Part shown: in pieces, positions 30,984-42,061 of the stretch | Position numbering within the stretch: the first letter of the stretch is position 1 | Layout of the letters: every line of letters starts with the position of its first letter | NCBI GenBank assembly: GCA_032718475.1 | Contig: JAUCBJ010005654.1 | Span: 1 to 57,640, forward strand | Direction: 5' to 3' | Source: Nemertoderma westbladi | Taxonomy: Eukaryota; Xenacoelomorpha; Nemertodermatida; Nemertodermatidae | Length of the DNA: 57,640 nt | The notes under the pieces: generated by a model | Database searches by the model: none | What the model saw: only the letters and a program-made list of their open reading frames with translations | Told to the model about the DNA's origin: nothing | Made by a program: the position numbers and the translations under genes

Positions 30984-32040
30984 TACAATTACTTAAAGGG
31001 TCTACAGTACTAACTTATTCTACACCATACCAAGAAGATGAAACATTGTGCGAAAAATATTATTACGTTATTTTTTTACGGTTTACTGTATAATATCGTA
31101 CAGTAATGAGTAAACGGATATGTTCAAATATATTATATTGCATGCAAATACTACTGTAAAAATCCTAAATACTACTAAAATTAATTGCCGTGCCGTATTA
31201 GTACATAATTCCAAACATACAAATCGACGTATTCTATAGTACTATAGTACTAACTTATTCAAGAACAATACAAGCAGATGATACATATTCTATACAATAT
31301 ACATGCGAAGACTACTGTAAAAATCCTAAATACTACTAATATTAATTGCCGTATTATTAGTACAAAACATACAAATACTTAAATAGTTAAAGGGTCTAAA
31401 GTACTACTTTATTAAACAACAAAACAAGCAGATGATACATATTCTATACAATATACATGCGAAGACTACTGTAAAAATCCTAAATACTACTAATATTAAT
31501 TGCCGTATTATTAGTACAAAACATACAAATACTTAAATAGTTAAAGGGTCTAAAGTACTACTTTATTAAACAACAAAACAAGCAGATGATACATATTCTA
31601 TACAATATACATGCGAAGACTACTGTAAAAATCCTAAATACTACTAATATTAATTGCCGTATTATTAGTACAAAACATACAAATACTTAAATAGTTAAAG
31701 GGTCTAAAGTACTACTTTATTAAACAACAAAACAAGCAGATGATACATATTCTATACAATATACATGCGAAGACTACTGTAAAAATCCTAAATACTACTA
31801 ATATTAATTGCCGTATTATTAGTACAAAACATACAAATACTTAAATAGTTAAATGGTCTAAAGTACTACTTATTCAACACAAAATCAAATCAAGCAGCTG
31901 ATACATATTACTATGTGAAAAATATTACTTACAGTTAGTACCGTTACGGTTTATAATATATATAATATTGTAGTATTGAGTATCCGGATAAATCCCAAAT
32001 ACTCCTAAGTCCTAATATTAATTGAACAGTTCGAAATTAC
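30984..32040 (+). repeat. 154-bp tandem repeat array
   Basis: The word GATGATACAT recurs at 31277, 31431, 31585 and 31739, exactly 154 bp apart, and the units between are almost identical. Diverged copies continue on both sides (about 30984-31250 and 31860-32040). The unit is AT-rich and non-coding. Identical centre and diverged edges is the pattern expected from unequal exchange. Confidence 0.92.
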
Positions 32041-32559
32041 AACATCAGTAGAAAATAAAGAAAGTAAGATCCCAGAGCACCTTAGATCCGGAACGAACGT
32101 AGATCTTGGACGTGTGGCTAAGTCACACGAATACAGTAGTTCCCAAAAGGCACTTAGGCATTTTCTTTCCAGGCACCTAAATAATTGGAACCAGCGTAAA
32201 TGCCAAAATGCCAGAGTGCTTTTGGGTAATATAATACACTTTGATCCATATTTTAATTAATGTTTCGATCTACAGTACTAAATATGAATAATGTACAGTA
32301 TAGTGAACTATTAATTGTCTGATTTATGTACCGTACTGAATTTTACTCTATAATATATTACATATTTTGATAAAAATTATTGCGTATTTTTATTGCATAT
32401 TTTTTTTTATTTAAATAAATGTTCTGATTGAATTTGCTAATTAAATTTTTTAAAAATTTTATTTACTTATTATGCCATATACGGTACTCCAATGTTTCAA
32501 TGAATGTAATATCTATAAATTAATAATGTACGTAAACATGTAATAATAATAATAATAAT
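32041..32559. other. Non-coding AT-rich sequence ending in a trinucleotide repeat
   Basis: No recognisable gene. Between 32542 and 32565 a TAA/AAT repeat precedes the LINE tail on the minus strand and may be its 3' microsatellite. Confidence 0.5.
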
Positions 32560-32845
32560 AATAATATATATTTATTTATATGGCGCCTTTCTAGGCATAT
32601 TTCAAGGCGCTTTTGAATAAAAATTAACAATACGGTAAAAAACAGTAAAAACATGTTGACATAAAAACATATATACAATGAGTTAAAATGAGTTAAAAAG
32701 GCGCATCATGGTACTCGCGTTGAAATAAAACAGTTTTCAGTTTCGATTTAAAAGTTGTCAATGTAGTGGCTGATCGCACGTCATAAGGTAGTGAGTTCCA
32801 AACACGTGGCCCGGTAACATGTACTTTTATTGTGTTCTTCATTTC
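32560..32845 (-). pseudogene. LINE 3' end fragment with C-terminal coding tail, minus strand
   Basis: On the minus strand from about 32835 a frame reads VWNSLPYDVRSATTL, FKSKLKTVLF and a stop. This is the usual C-terminus of CR1/Jockey-like LINE polyproteins. It is followed by a GGCGCC-containing 3' tail and an ATT microsatellite. Strongly 5' truncated. Confidence 0.7.
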
Positions 32846-33001
32846 ATTTTATTTTGTTTATTTACATAAGTTGTACTTATTTTTACTCTATGGTGCTTTA
32901 TTGCATGGCTGAGTGCATAATTTTAACATACTGTATAAACCAATAATTACTTAATTACCCTACCAACTATCCTACCGGCATCTATGAAAATGGTAATCTT
33001 G

Positions 33002-33176
33002 TGGGGCGAGCCACGAAGTGAGTGAGCCTTAGCGTAGTGGTACCATTAATCAACCTGTCGTTCTGTGGGGCGAGCCACGAAGTGAGTGAGCCTTAGCGTA
33101 GTGGTACCATTAATCAACCTGTCGTTCTGTCGTTCTGTCGTTCTGTCGTTCTGTCGTTCTGTCGCGTCCAATTTTA
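33002..33176 (+). repeat. 66-bp tandem duplication followed by an 8-9 bp microsatellite
   Basis: GGGGCGAGCCACGAAGTGAG begins two adjacent copies (33003 and 33067), each ending near CAACCTGTCGTTCTGT. The last part expands into CGTTCTGT repeated about five times. The same short repeat precedes the same dispersed element at 39293. Confidence 0.85.
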
Positions 33177-33479
33177 AACGTTAATAACTCAGCCAATCTT
33201 TGATGAAATCTATCCAAACTTGGTACACATGTTGTTTGGCAAAAGTTTAGAAATTTTCCAAGTAGAATTTCCGTGTGGCCTTCGAGAAGCTAAGATAATA
33301 GCAGTTAATTAGTTAATTAAGTTGATTACGGTAAAAACACCATTTTCAACCTGCCTTTTAAAGGAAATTAATTGTTTTACACTATAAGATTTAAATAATT
33401 ATACTTAAAAATTATACAGATGTAATCCACATACGCCATTCTATTATAGTTTTTAATTAGTTCAAGTGATTTGCTTTAT
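33177..33479 (+). repeat. Dispersed repeat, copy 1
   Basis: It matches 39319-39630 almost perfectly, from AATTTTAAACGTTAATAACTC to GTGATTTGCTTTA, after which the flanks differ. A diverged minus-strand relative is at about 573-640 and its duplicate at about 4110-4177 (shared AATCTTTGAT, CCAAACTTGGTACACAT). No ORF, no inverted ends; possibly the tail of a Helitron-like or other non-autonomous element. Confidence 0.85.
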
Positions 33480-34100
33480 TAATTGTGTCTTTAATTGATC
33501 TAAAGTAATTAAAACGTCATAAAAAATTGATTCTCATTAAATACTGCTCATTTATTGGCTAACATGCTGGTAGGATGGAAGGATGTGTGTGTAAGGCAGC
33601 TATTTGCTGGGAATGATTATTGGTCAAGTCTCTGCTGGTGTGGAGCTAGCTGGCTTGGAGTTGTGGCTGTAGACTAACCAGAGAGGAATTGTACTGTAAT
33701 AGGCAACCAGTATTGCTATTCCAGCCCAGACATCATTCTTGAAATCCAACATCCCAACATCCTTCCTGTATTGACTCTACTATAAGTGTTGTATTGCTAT
33801 CTCAGGTAAATGACAGATATAATAACATAAATACAATCCATGGCATGGCTGTTGTGTAGGCTTCTGAAATAGTTTATTCCACAATGTATATGTCTGGTTA
33901 TTTTTTAATTGAATTTTTGCAAAGTAGTAAAATTAATGTTCTTAAAAATAATATTATTATTTTATATGTAACCTAGGAAATTAGCTACATTTTTTCGCTG
34001 CAGCTTTAAGAGTGTACATTGATTTAATATTATTTCAATACCCATATTACTACATCGGCATAAGATGCGTTGGCGTTGTATCACACATCTCCACATATCA
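33480..34100. other. Non-coding sequence
   Basis: No feature beyond scattered AT-rich words. 33560-33780 is slightly GC-richer but has no ORF. Confidence 0.4.
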
Positions 34101-34122
34101 CAATTCAATTCAATTCAATTCA
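34101..34122 (-). repeat. (TTGAA)n microsatellite, probable LINE 3' tail
   Basis: Four to five CAATT units followed by AAATTTATTTATTCAAACA. On the minus strand this reads TGAATAAATAAATTTGAATTG, the kind of tail seen at 3' ends of CR1-like LINEs. It may be the true 3' end of the LINE at 35044-38298, but nothing in 34150-34500 proves continuity. A run of 21 G is at 34422-34442. Confidence 0.5.
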
Positions 34123-34535
34123 AATTTATTTATTCAAACAAACAAACATTTAAAATCTAATATATAGCCTATACCAGAACCCATAGCTAGCCACACATCT
34201 TACATAACCAGAATATTTCTAGTTGCAATTAAGTAATATTATTAATATAATCAGGGGGCTGGATTGAGTCGGTAACTACTGTAGATGGTTATTAATGTAT
34301 GAAGTTTGTTTGTTTCAGGAGAACAGCAAAATAGCAGTGCTAGTGACTAGCTGTCCACCTGGTGAAATACTGGATATAAATATTGACGTTAGATTTATTA
34401 TTTACCTTCTTATGTTTATGAGGGGGGGGGGGGGGGGGGGGGTAGTGGTGCAAGGACTTGGATTGTGGATTATACTTAAATTATAATTAGATTTAAAATT
34501 AGAATGACATAAATATATATTTTTCGTGCAGAGTG

Positions 34536-35000
34536 CCAAAGAGACTCACCCGGGTGAGACAAAAAGGAAGCGTGACCCCGCGCCCGGGTGAGACAAAAAT
34601 GGAGAGTGTCCCCTCGCCGGGAGTGACAAAATGAAGCGTGACCCCGCGCCCGGGTGAGACAAAAATTAAGCGTGACCCCGCGCCCGGGTGAGACAAAAAA
34701 TGAAGCGTGACCCCGCGCCCGGGTGAGATAAAAATGGAGAGTGACCCCTCGCCGGGTGTGACAAAATGAAGCGTGACCCCGCGCCCGGGTGAGACAAAAT
34801 GAAGAGTGACCCCTCGCCGGGTGAGGCAAAAATGAAGCGTGCCCCACGCCCGGGTGAGACAAATAATTAAGCGTGGCCCCGCGCCCGGGTGAGACAAAAG
34901 ATGAAGCGTGGCCCCACGCCCGGGTGAGACAAAAATGGAGAGTGACCCCTCGCCGGGTGAGACAAAAATGAAGCGTGACTCCAAGCCAGGGTGAGACAAA
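34536..35000 (-). repeat. GC-rich 35-bp minisatellite
   Basis: About 13 units of GCGTGACCCCGCGCCCGGGT plus GAGACAAAAATGAA, with two alternating subtypes (GCGTGACCCCGCGCCCGGG and GAGTGACCCCTCGCCGGG). Two minus frames stay open through it (up to 182 codons) only because the repeat lacks stops. It lies directly behind the stop codon of the LINE ORF at 35044, so it may be in that LINE's 3' untranslated region. Confidence 0.9.
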
Positions 35001-35043
35001 CAAATTATGAGTTGTAAGGGACAAATATCTATATATAAATATT

Positions 35044-38000
35044 TCAGTTTAATAAGAACAATTTTAATTTATTTAAAAATAAAGATTTGCTTGTGATTGA
35101 ACGAAGTTCAGAATTTAGACTGTTCCACATTAACGATCCTTGAAGAGCCAGTGATTGATGAGCCACATTGAGTCGAACTCTAGGTAACCTATATAAACCT
35201 GATGCTGCTGAGCGTGTGTTATGAGAATGTATATCACTAAATTTTGTAAACAAATGGGATAAAGAACCAGGAACATTATGGTTTATATCATACATTAGGT
35301 TACAAACTTGGTATTTATATAACTTCTCTAGAGGTAACACCTTTAGTTGGCGGTACAGGGGTAGTGAGGATGTACGGTAGTGACTAAATGTAATTACTCG
35401 TAAAATTTTATTTATTTTTGTCCTTATAGGCTTTAAAATTGAGTCACACGCAGCCCCCCAAACAATTAAGCCATAATTAACGTATGGATATATTAAAGCA
35501 AAAAATATGGTTCTAAGGATATGCAAGGGGAAAATATGACGAAGTTTGTAAAATATACCACTGGATTTCGATAATTTTTTAAGAACATACTGCACATGTA
35601 ATTTAAACGTAAGCCTGTCGTCAATGAATACACCTAAATATTTGACCCCTGCCGCCTTGGTAATTGCAGTTTCTTTAATTTTAACTATTGGAAGTCCCGA
35701 GTGTGGTAATTTTGAATTTGAAAAATAACTATACTCTGTTTTTTTTATGTTTAATGATAATTTGTTATCGGCCAGCCAATTTGATATATTAACAAATTCT
35801 GAGTTTACAGTGTCAATTAAAATATTATGATTATGAGAGTGATACATTAAGGTAGTGTCGTCAGCAAAAAGGGTTGTCAAAAATTTATTACTATTCGGAA
35901 GATCGTTAATGTATAATAAAAATAATAGCGGCCCCAAAATAGATCCCTGTGGTATACCACATGTTATTAGTTTTTTTGTTGAGCTGGCAGAACCCACAGA
36001 AACCCACTGAGTGCGGCCTGTTAAATAATCTGAAAACAATTGTAACTGACGACCCCTGACACCATAGCGTTCCATTTTTTTAATTAGGATTGAGTGGTCC
36101 AAGGTATCAAACGCCTTTTTAAGATCTATGTAGATTACGCAGGCTGATTCGCCGTTATCTAGAACAGATCTTAATTTTTCAGTTATCTGTAAAATAGCCT
36201 CTGAAGTTGTAAATTTTTTTCTGAAACCAAATTGATTCGGGGTTAGAATTGTATTTTTATTAATATATGAAATTAATTGGTCATAAATAATAATCTCATA
36301 TATTTTACTAAACATAGGGAGCAAAGAAATTGGACGGTAATTTGATGGATCGAATGGATCAGCACCTTTGTACGCAGGGATAACTTTGGCTTCTTTTAAA
36401 CGCATTGGGAAACTTCCTATTCGTAGACTACAGTTCAATAATTTAGCAAGATGTAAACTCAATATTTTTGCTGCAATTTTAACTATTTTAGTGGGAAATT
36501 GATCATTAGTAGCAGAGCTTTCTTTTAAAGTTAAAATGTGGTATTCAACCTCAACTGGGCTAGTCTCAATCAAAACAAAGGAATTACTTTTTTTATGAGC
36601 GATGTGCCGAGTGGGGCAACATCCAGACGGAAAGATTTTTGATGCGAGACTAGGACCAATTGACGTAAAGAAATCGTTAAATTCTTCCGCAATTAATTTT
36701 TGATCAGCTATTGTGATTTTTTCATTGTTTATATTAGTAACATTCAATTTTTTCGGAAGAGCAGAACGGGAATTTCTGTTAAGTGCAGAATTAATAATTT
36801 TCCATGTTTTCCTAATATTTGTCTGATTCCTTGTGAATTCATTTGAGTAATAGTTTTTCTCTGCACGCCGGAGTAATGTTGTTAGAGCGTTCCTATATAA
36901 TTTAAAAGTCTGGCGATTTTTCTCTGTGGGTTTAGTGATAGATAGTGCATACAATTTATTTTTACGGCGTATAGATTGTAACAGCGCGGGAGTAAGCCAT
37001 GGTTTACGGGGAATATTTTTCCTAGATATTGTTTTAACCGGCAAATGGGTACTACATATGTTGGAAAAATCTTCATAAAATCTGTCGAATTTTTCTGAAT
37101 CAGAATTGATTACATTGTAGCTCCAGGCGTCATCGCGCTTTAAATTATCTAGGAACAATTTGGAATCGAAGAAGGAGTAATCATATTCAATCTTAGATTC
37201 CCTAGGTTTAAAATAAGCTGAAAAATTATTTAGTACTATGAATGTTGGTAAGTGGTCACTTATTTTAGCAACAAAAACTCCAGAGCTACAAACAGATGAA
37301 CTTGTATTAGTTAGAATATGGTCTATTAATGATTTTGATCCAAAGCGCTCATCAATACGAGTAGGTTCTGTTATAACCTGATGGAAAGCATTTGAGTGCA
37401 GAGTACTTAAATATGTCCTTTGAGGCTTATCATTTTTCATCATATCAATGTTGAAATCGCCTGTAAGAACAACTTCATAATTATTATTTGCTAAATATGA
37501 AAGCTTTGAATCAAGTTCATCAATAAAATCATAAGTATTAATTTCTTCCGAACGATAAAGACACCCGATAATTAAAGGCTTTGATTGGTTACTGCGGGTA
37601 ATTTGGATCCACGTATTTTCAGTGCAGCCCATTTTTAGATCTGGGCGCTCAACAGCTTCGAGCTCCTCTCGGACATAAATTGCTACACCACCACGAGCTA
37701 TATTTGCACTGTGAAAGTCACAAAAAGGTTTTTGATAGCCGTGTAAATTGTAACGAGCAATCTGTTGATCCTTAGTAAAAAAAGTTTCAGAAAAAGAAAT
37801 TATATCTAATTTCGATTCAAGTGCATGGAAAAAGTCTAGAATTAAATCATGCTTGGCATTAATACTTTGTGCATTCAAGTGAAATATTGATAATGCATTG
37901 TGCGAGTTATCTAAGAATTCTTGGTCATATTTTTCCTCATTAAAGTACCCGTGAGAAAAAATAGGCCGCATAATATTCTGGTCAGGGTCCACTTCATCAA

Positions 38001-38298
38001 AAAAACGATCAAGAGATTCCATAGTGGTAGGTTCCAGAACAGAACTTCTGTTATCACCAAAAATATCATCATCATCATTGTCCACCGTCATAAAGGGAAA
38101 AGTGTCGTAATTACAAAAAATGCACCAGCGTTCATATTTAGATTTGCGGTACTCCTTATGTGAAAGATATGAACCACATTGTATATGATAAATTGTGGTG
38201 CAGTGGCAGCACGAAAATATGTCGTCGGTTGGGCCAATCAAACTAAAACAAAATCCACAATCCAGAGGTGGGGACGAGGAAGGATAGGTGATAGGCAT
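35044..38298 (-). CDS. LINE ORF2: PHD finger, APE endonuclease, reverse transcriptase (1084 aa)
   Basis: An uninterrupted non-LTR retrotransposon polyprotein. Residues about 14-62 form a PHD-type zinc finger (CGFCFSL, CCHC, HIQCG, WCIFC). From about 135 follows an APE-like endonuclease: LNAQSINAK, SETFF, GGVAIYV, TGDFNID (near 278), LIDHILTN and SDHLPTF (near 347). The reverse transcriptase spans about 540-870: SNYRPISLLP, GFRKKFTTSEA, the catalytic AFDTLDH, GIPQGSILGPLLF and FADDTTL (near 808). The C-terminus ends SLMWNSLNSELRS. No stop or frameshift, so this copy may be recently active. Clade is CR1/Jockey/Rex-like by motif style. In many CR1 elements the PHD finger sits in a separate ORF1; here it is fused in front of the endonuclease. 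No ORF1 is visible upstream. Confidence 0.93.
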   Translation of the reverse strand: MPITYPSSSPPLDCGFCFSLIGPTDDIFSCCHCTTIYHIQCGSYLSHKEYRKSKYERWCIFCNYDTFPFMTVDNDDDDIFGDNRSSVLEPTTMESLDRFFDEVDPDQNIMRPIFSHGYFNEEKYDQEFLDNSHNALSIFHLNAQSINAKHDLILDFFHALESKLDIISFSETFFTKDQQIARYNLHGYQKPFCDFHSANIARGGVAIYVREELEAVERPDLKMGCTENTWIQITRSNQSKPLIIGCLYRSEEINTYDFIDELDSKLSYLANNNYEVVLTGDFNIDMMKNDKPQRTYLSTLHSNAFHQVITEPTRIDERFGSKSLIDHILTNTSSSVCSSGVFVAKISDHLPTFIVLNNFSAYFKPRESKIEYDYSFFDSKLFLDNLKRDDAWSYNVINSDSEKFDRFYEDFSNICSTHLPVKTISRKNIPRKPWLTPALLQSIRRKNKLYALSITKPTEKNRQTFKLYRNALTTLLRRAEKNYYSNEFTRNQTNIRKTWKIINSALNRNSRSALPKKLNVTNINNEKITIADQKLIAEEFNDFFTSIGPSLASKIFPSGCCPTRHIAHKKSNSFVLIETSPVEVEYHILTLKESSATNDQFPTKIVKIAAKILSLHLAKLLNCSLRIGSFPMRLKEAKVIPAYKGADPFDPSNYRPISLLPMFSKIYEIIIYDQLISYINKNTILTPNQFGFRKKFTTSEAILQITEKLRSVLDNGESACVIYIDLKKAFDTLDHSILIKKMERYGVRGRQLQLFSDYLTGRTQWVSVGSASSTKKLITCGIPQGSILGPLLFLLYINDLPNSNKFLTTLFADDTTLMYHSHNHNILIDTVNSEFVNISNWLADNKLSLNIKKTEYSYFSNSKLPHSGLPIVKIKETAITKAAGVKYLGVFIDDRLTFKLHVQYVLKKLSKSSGIFYKLRHIFPLHILRTIFFALIYPYVNYGLIVWGAACDSILKPIRTKINKILRVITFSHYRTSSLPLYRQLKVLPLEKLYKYQVCNLMYDINHNVPGSLSHLFTKFSDIHSHNTRSAASGLYRLPRVRLNVAHQSLALQGSLMWNSLNSELRSITSKSLFLNKLKLFLLN

Positions 38299-38740
38299 GA
38301 ATGAAAAAATGCTAAAAGGTTAGTAAAAGAGAAAAAAAAACGAAAATAGAAAAGTACGTTGTGTTAGTACAAGCTAGGATTCAGATCGAATATAGGGCTC
38401 AATTTGTTGATCTGTAGGTACCGACTCCATACAGTCCAATAAACATCAAATTACATATAAAATAGTATTATTATAAAAAAAAAATAATAATAATAATTTA
38501 ATATCCCTGGCAATGGTGCGATGTGAATAAGTAGGCCATATACTGGAAAGTTGTAAAAAAACAAAGCAAATTACCTCATAAATTATTTATATTATATACT
38601 TACATACATAACCTACCAGTATATGTTTGCGCGAATTGAGTTAGTGTGCATTCAATTTAACGATAGTATACATTGGCAACATCTCCACATAGATGTATCA
38701 ACAGTTACTCGCACAGTTTCGAAACTTCGCATAGTTATAA
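38299..38740. other. 5' side of the LINE ORF
   Basis: AT-rich and non-coding. Part of it (to about 38500, minus orientation) is probably the LINE 5' untranslated region; no boundary or target duplication was found. Confidence 0.4.
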
Positions 38741-38744
38741 CTGT

Positions 38745-40000
38745 ATAAAGGTCGTCAGTCTGCGTTTAGGAAAAATATTTTATGACAAAACAGGACAAGC
38801 GACGAGCGCAACGAGGCATATAATGAAGACGAGTACTGCGTTGACTAAATTGTTATATAAACCACCTGGCTTCACATATTGATCGCATCCCTAGTTATTA
38901 TTATTATAAAGATCGTCCTAGCCTGCGTTTAAGAAATATATTTAAATACAAAACAGGACGAACGCAAAGAGGCTTATAATGAAAACGAGTACTGCGTTTA
39001 TTATATTCCTATAAACCACCTGGCTTTGCATATTTAACGTGCGATTGGAAATAAGTTCGTGCTACCCTTCCGTGGGTGGTAGATGTCGCGGTTATGTATT
39101 GGTGGGTGGGGGGAGGGTGGGGGGGGGGGGTGTGCATATTAAAAGGGGTGAACACGTACTGTCCCCCTTTCTTTGATTAATTGGTGGTGTGGGTTAATAT
39201 CTCATAACCTGATTTTGTGATACAGTCGCACAATTTTAATTTGTATCTCATAACTGGGCCTCGTGCTGCGCGAAGGCCCCACGAACGTGTCGTTCTGTCG
39301 TTCTGTCGTTCTGTCGCGTTCAATTTTAAACGTTAATAACTCGGCCAATCTTTGATGAAATCTATCCAAACTTGGTACACATGTTGTTTGGCAAAAGTTT
39401 AGAAATTTTCCAAGTAGAATTTCCGTGTGGCCTTCGAGAAGCTAAGATAATAGCAGTTAATTAGTTAATTAAGTTGATTACGGTAAAAACACCATTTTCA
39501 ACCTGCCTTTTAAAGGAAATTAATTGTTTTACAGTATAAGATTTAAATAATTATAATTAAAAATTATACAGATGTAATCCACATACGCCATTCTATTATA
39601 GTTTTTAATTAGTTCAAGTGATTTGCTTTAATAATATATTTAATTACAAAACAGGACGAGCGCAACGACGCTTATAATAATTAAGACGAGTACGGCGTTG
39701 ATTATATTCCTATACACCACCTGGCTTTGCATATTGAACGTGCGATTGGAAATAAGTTCGTTCTACCCGTCCGTGGGTGGTAGATGTCGCGGTTATGTAT
39801 TGGTGGTTGGGAAGGGTGGGGGGGGGGGGGGGGGGTGGAGAGATTAAAAGGGGTGAACACGTACTGTCCCCCTTTCTTGGATTGATTGATTGGTGGTGTG
39901 GGTAAATTTCTCAAAACCTGATTTTGTGATACAGTCGCTCAATTTTAATTTGTATCTCATAACTGGGCCTCGTGCTGCGCGAAGGCCCCACGAACGTGTT
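38745..40000 (+). repeat. Tandem, partly truncated repeats of about 0.7 kb
   Basis: Three diverged copies of a segment with AAAACAGGACRAGCG, ACGAGTACTGCGTT and ACCACCTGGCTT begin near 38745, 38909 and 39640. The last two continue through GTGCGATTGGAAATAAGTTC, GGTAGATGTCGCGGTTATG, a G-rich tract and TAACTGGGCCTCGTGCTGCG (about 39037-39290 and 39738-39998, offset about 701). The first copy is truncated. The G-rich tracts (39104-39130, 39810-39837) vary in length. Confidence 0.85.
39293..39630 (+). repeat. Dispersed repeat, copy 2, with CGTTCTGT microsatellite
   Basis: Second copy of the element at 33177-33479, again preceded by TCGTTCTG repeats. It separates two copies of the 38900-39290 type repeat, which suggests insertion into, or junctions created by, that tandem array. 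Confidence 0.85.
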
Positions 40001-40228
40001 TGTCATGTTTCGTTACTTTTATATTTGTCTATGTCATTATACTCAAATTCAAACTCAAATTCAAACTGTAGTGGCGATTCCTTAACTTTCATTTAGTTGA
40101 AATTCATTATTCGCTGAGATCCGGGTATTGAATTTTATCCGTTTTTAAGAACACTTACGTTGTAGTTCAACATACTATTAATAAAACTATAGGCCTATAT
40201 TATAATGATTATAATGATTGATATTATA

Positions 40229-40466
40229 TTAAAACTGAGCGGGGTAGCTCAGTTGGTTGAGCGCCGGGCCTGCAATCTATTGGTTGTAGGTTCAGCCCCG
40301 CCAGGGTCCACTCAGCCTTTCATCCACTGGGGTCGATAAAATGAGTACCAGTTAAATAACTGGGAGCAAATCTTGGGATAGGAGTAGCGACCACCCCTAC
40401 CCTCGGGTAGCAGCTATCGAAAGAGGAGCCTTCGGGTCGCCTCCGGCTTCGGCCCTACTGTTTGCT
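40229..40466 (+). mobile_element. Complete tRNA-derived SINE with target duplication
   Basis: The head has a canonical A box (TAGCTCAGTTGGTTGAGCG) and a B box (GGTTCAGCCCC), so it derives from a tRNA. The body contains TTTCATCCACTGGGGTCGAT, AAATGAGTACCAG and AACTGGGAGC. The 3' part has GGAGCCTTCGGGTCGCCTCC hairpin-forming sequence and ends TTTGCT. The flanks TTGATATTATA at 40218-40228 and 40467-40477 are an 11-bp target duplication. The central sequence resembles, from memory, SINE bodies described from cephalopods. RNA polymerase III transcription would start at the head. Confidence 0.88.
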
Positions 40467-40477
40467 TTGATATTATA

Positions 40478-42010
40478 ATACATTACAATATTATAATATA
40501 ATACAAAACAATGCTCTCACATATATTATGCACACTCTTTCGTAGAGTCCTGTGGTCGGTCTTACCGGCCTAGCTGTCTCCTCCCATTCGTAGGCCCCGC
40601 AAGCCCGCTTAGCCATTTGGTCCCTCTTGATGTCCTCCGCCTGGGCCCGTGCCCATCCTCCTCATGGTCTCCTCCATCACCCGGGGGAGGTTCCCCCAAA
40701 GGAACTTTTGTAGCTCCCACCGGTTGTCCCGTCTCCATCCGTTCAGGATTCCCTGAACGTGGAGAACTTCACCCCCCACCGGCTATAAATGTTGGTTCCC
40801 TGTAACTTAAAGGTTATTTTCGCGTATATTGATCCCTGGATCTCCCCTGCTGAGATTGAAAAAACCCTAGTGCATATTCTTCACTGTGCATCAGACATGC
40901 AATAGTTTGCATGTACATTTACATTAAACTATAAATTATGTAGATGTCTTCAATGTTTGACATTGTGGTTCTGAGACATCTTCAATTGCATCTGTAGTCA
41001 TAGTAACTACAGAGTGAAGGAGTGTTGTCTAAAATGCCATTTGGATCTCACTTTTGTCATCCTAAAGTAATTATAGTAACATCATGATTGTTTTTTATTG
41101 ACCTAGATAATTGCTATAAAATTGTAATTTAGAAACAGAGTGGAATGACATTAAAATGTTGAAAAATAAAAATATTTTACACATGGGTATATCTTTGGAA
41201 CCTTATATCACCGTTATAACAATACAAGTTTCGTTCTCAGTATCCCAAAAATTTTCAAAACTAATATTCAACAAAATGTGGCAATTTGTTTTTAAAATAA
41301 TGATATATTGTTCTAGAATAGTAGCTATTTTTCTAAAACATGTCAGTTTTGATTTAGCAGCGCTCCCATAGCAACAATAATTATATTCTAGAAATTATAA
41401 CACAATCAGAATTGTAAGACCAGTTTCTATCTATTTCAAAAGACGCGATGAATTTATATTGAGTTCTTAGACTACTTCAGCCAGTTTGTCATTTTGCCAA
41501 TTCCATGACAACCGGTGTTAACACCAAGTCAGCTACCGATTCAGATTTGTTATCATATCAAAATCAATGGCCAAAAGATAGGTCTTCCCGAAAATATAAG
41601 TTTCAGGTGGTTACCAAAAAGTATCCCCTATGCTGGCTGGCCCCTGGTCTAAATGCCCGTATTTCACTATGGAAGAAGCTTCGATGGACGATATTTATGC
41701 TGATATATGTCCAGATAAAATATGGTAGAATTCTGCCACAGTACATATAGGCCTAAATTTATTTTAAAGGTCGCACTGCCTAAAAGTTAACTTTTGGTTA
41801 TAATTAACCCACATTTTGTTTATTATTTTGCATCCATGTGCCACAATCAATTGTTGTAATGAGGCTGGCAATGTGGAGACCAGTGACCACTTCAGTGTGG
41901 TACTATAGGTATAGATTAGGGATGGATATTATATATACATTAGGCCTATTTAATAACCGGATTAGTAAAGTTAGATTAGTTAGAACTATAGGCCTATTTA
42001 TCTTTTTTTT
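40478..42010. other. Mixed non-coding region with one GC-rich island
   Basis: 40540-40810 is GC-rich with a 62-codon open frame (from 40617) that I cannot assign; its composition suggests a piece of a LINE leader or other transposon. The rest is AT-rich, with ORFs of 71-88 codons lacking any recognisable motif. Confidence 0.4.
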
Positions 42011-42019
42011 GTCCTCGAG

Positions 42020-42061
42020 TGGGGTGGGTGGGGGGTGGGGGGAGGGGGGGTGGGGGGGAGG
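42020..42061 (+). repeat. G-rich tract with quadruplex potential
   Basis: Six runs of 3-7 G separated by single T or A within about 42 bases, which meets the usual intramolecular G-quadruplex pattern. Confidence 0.75.

Noticed and set aside
34476-35024. 182- and 166-codon minus ORFs
   Set aside because: Both are frames of the 35-bp minisatellite.
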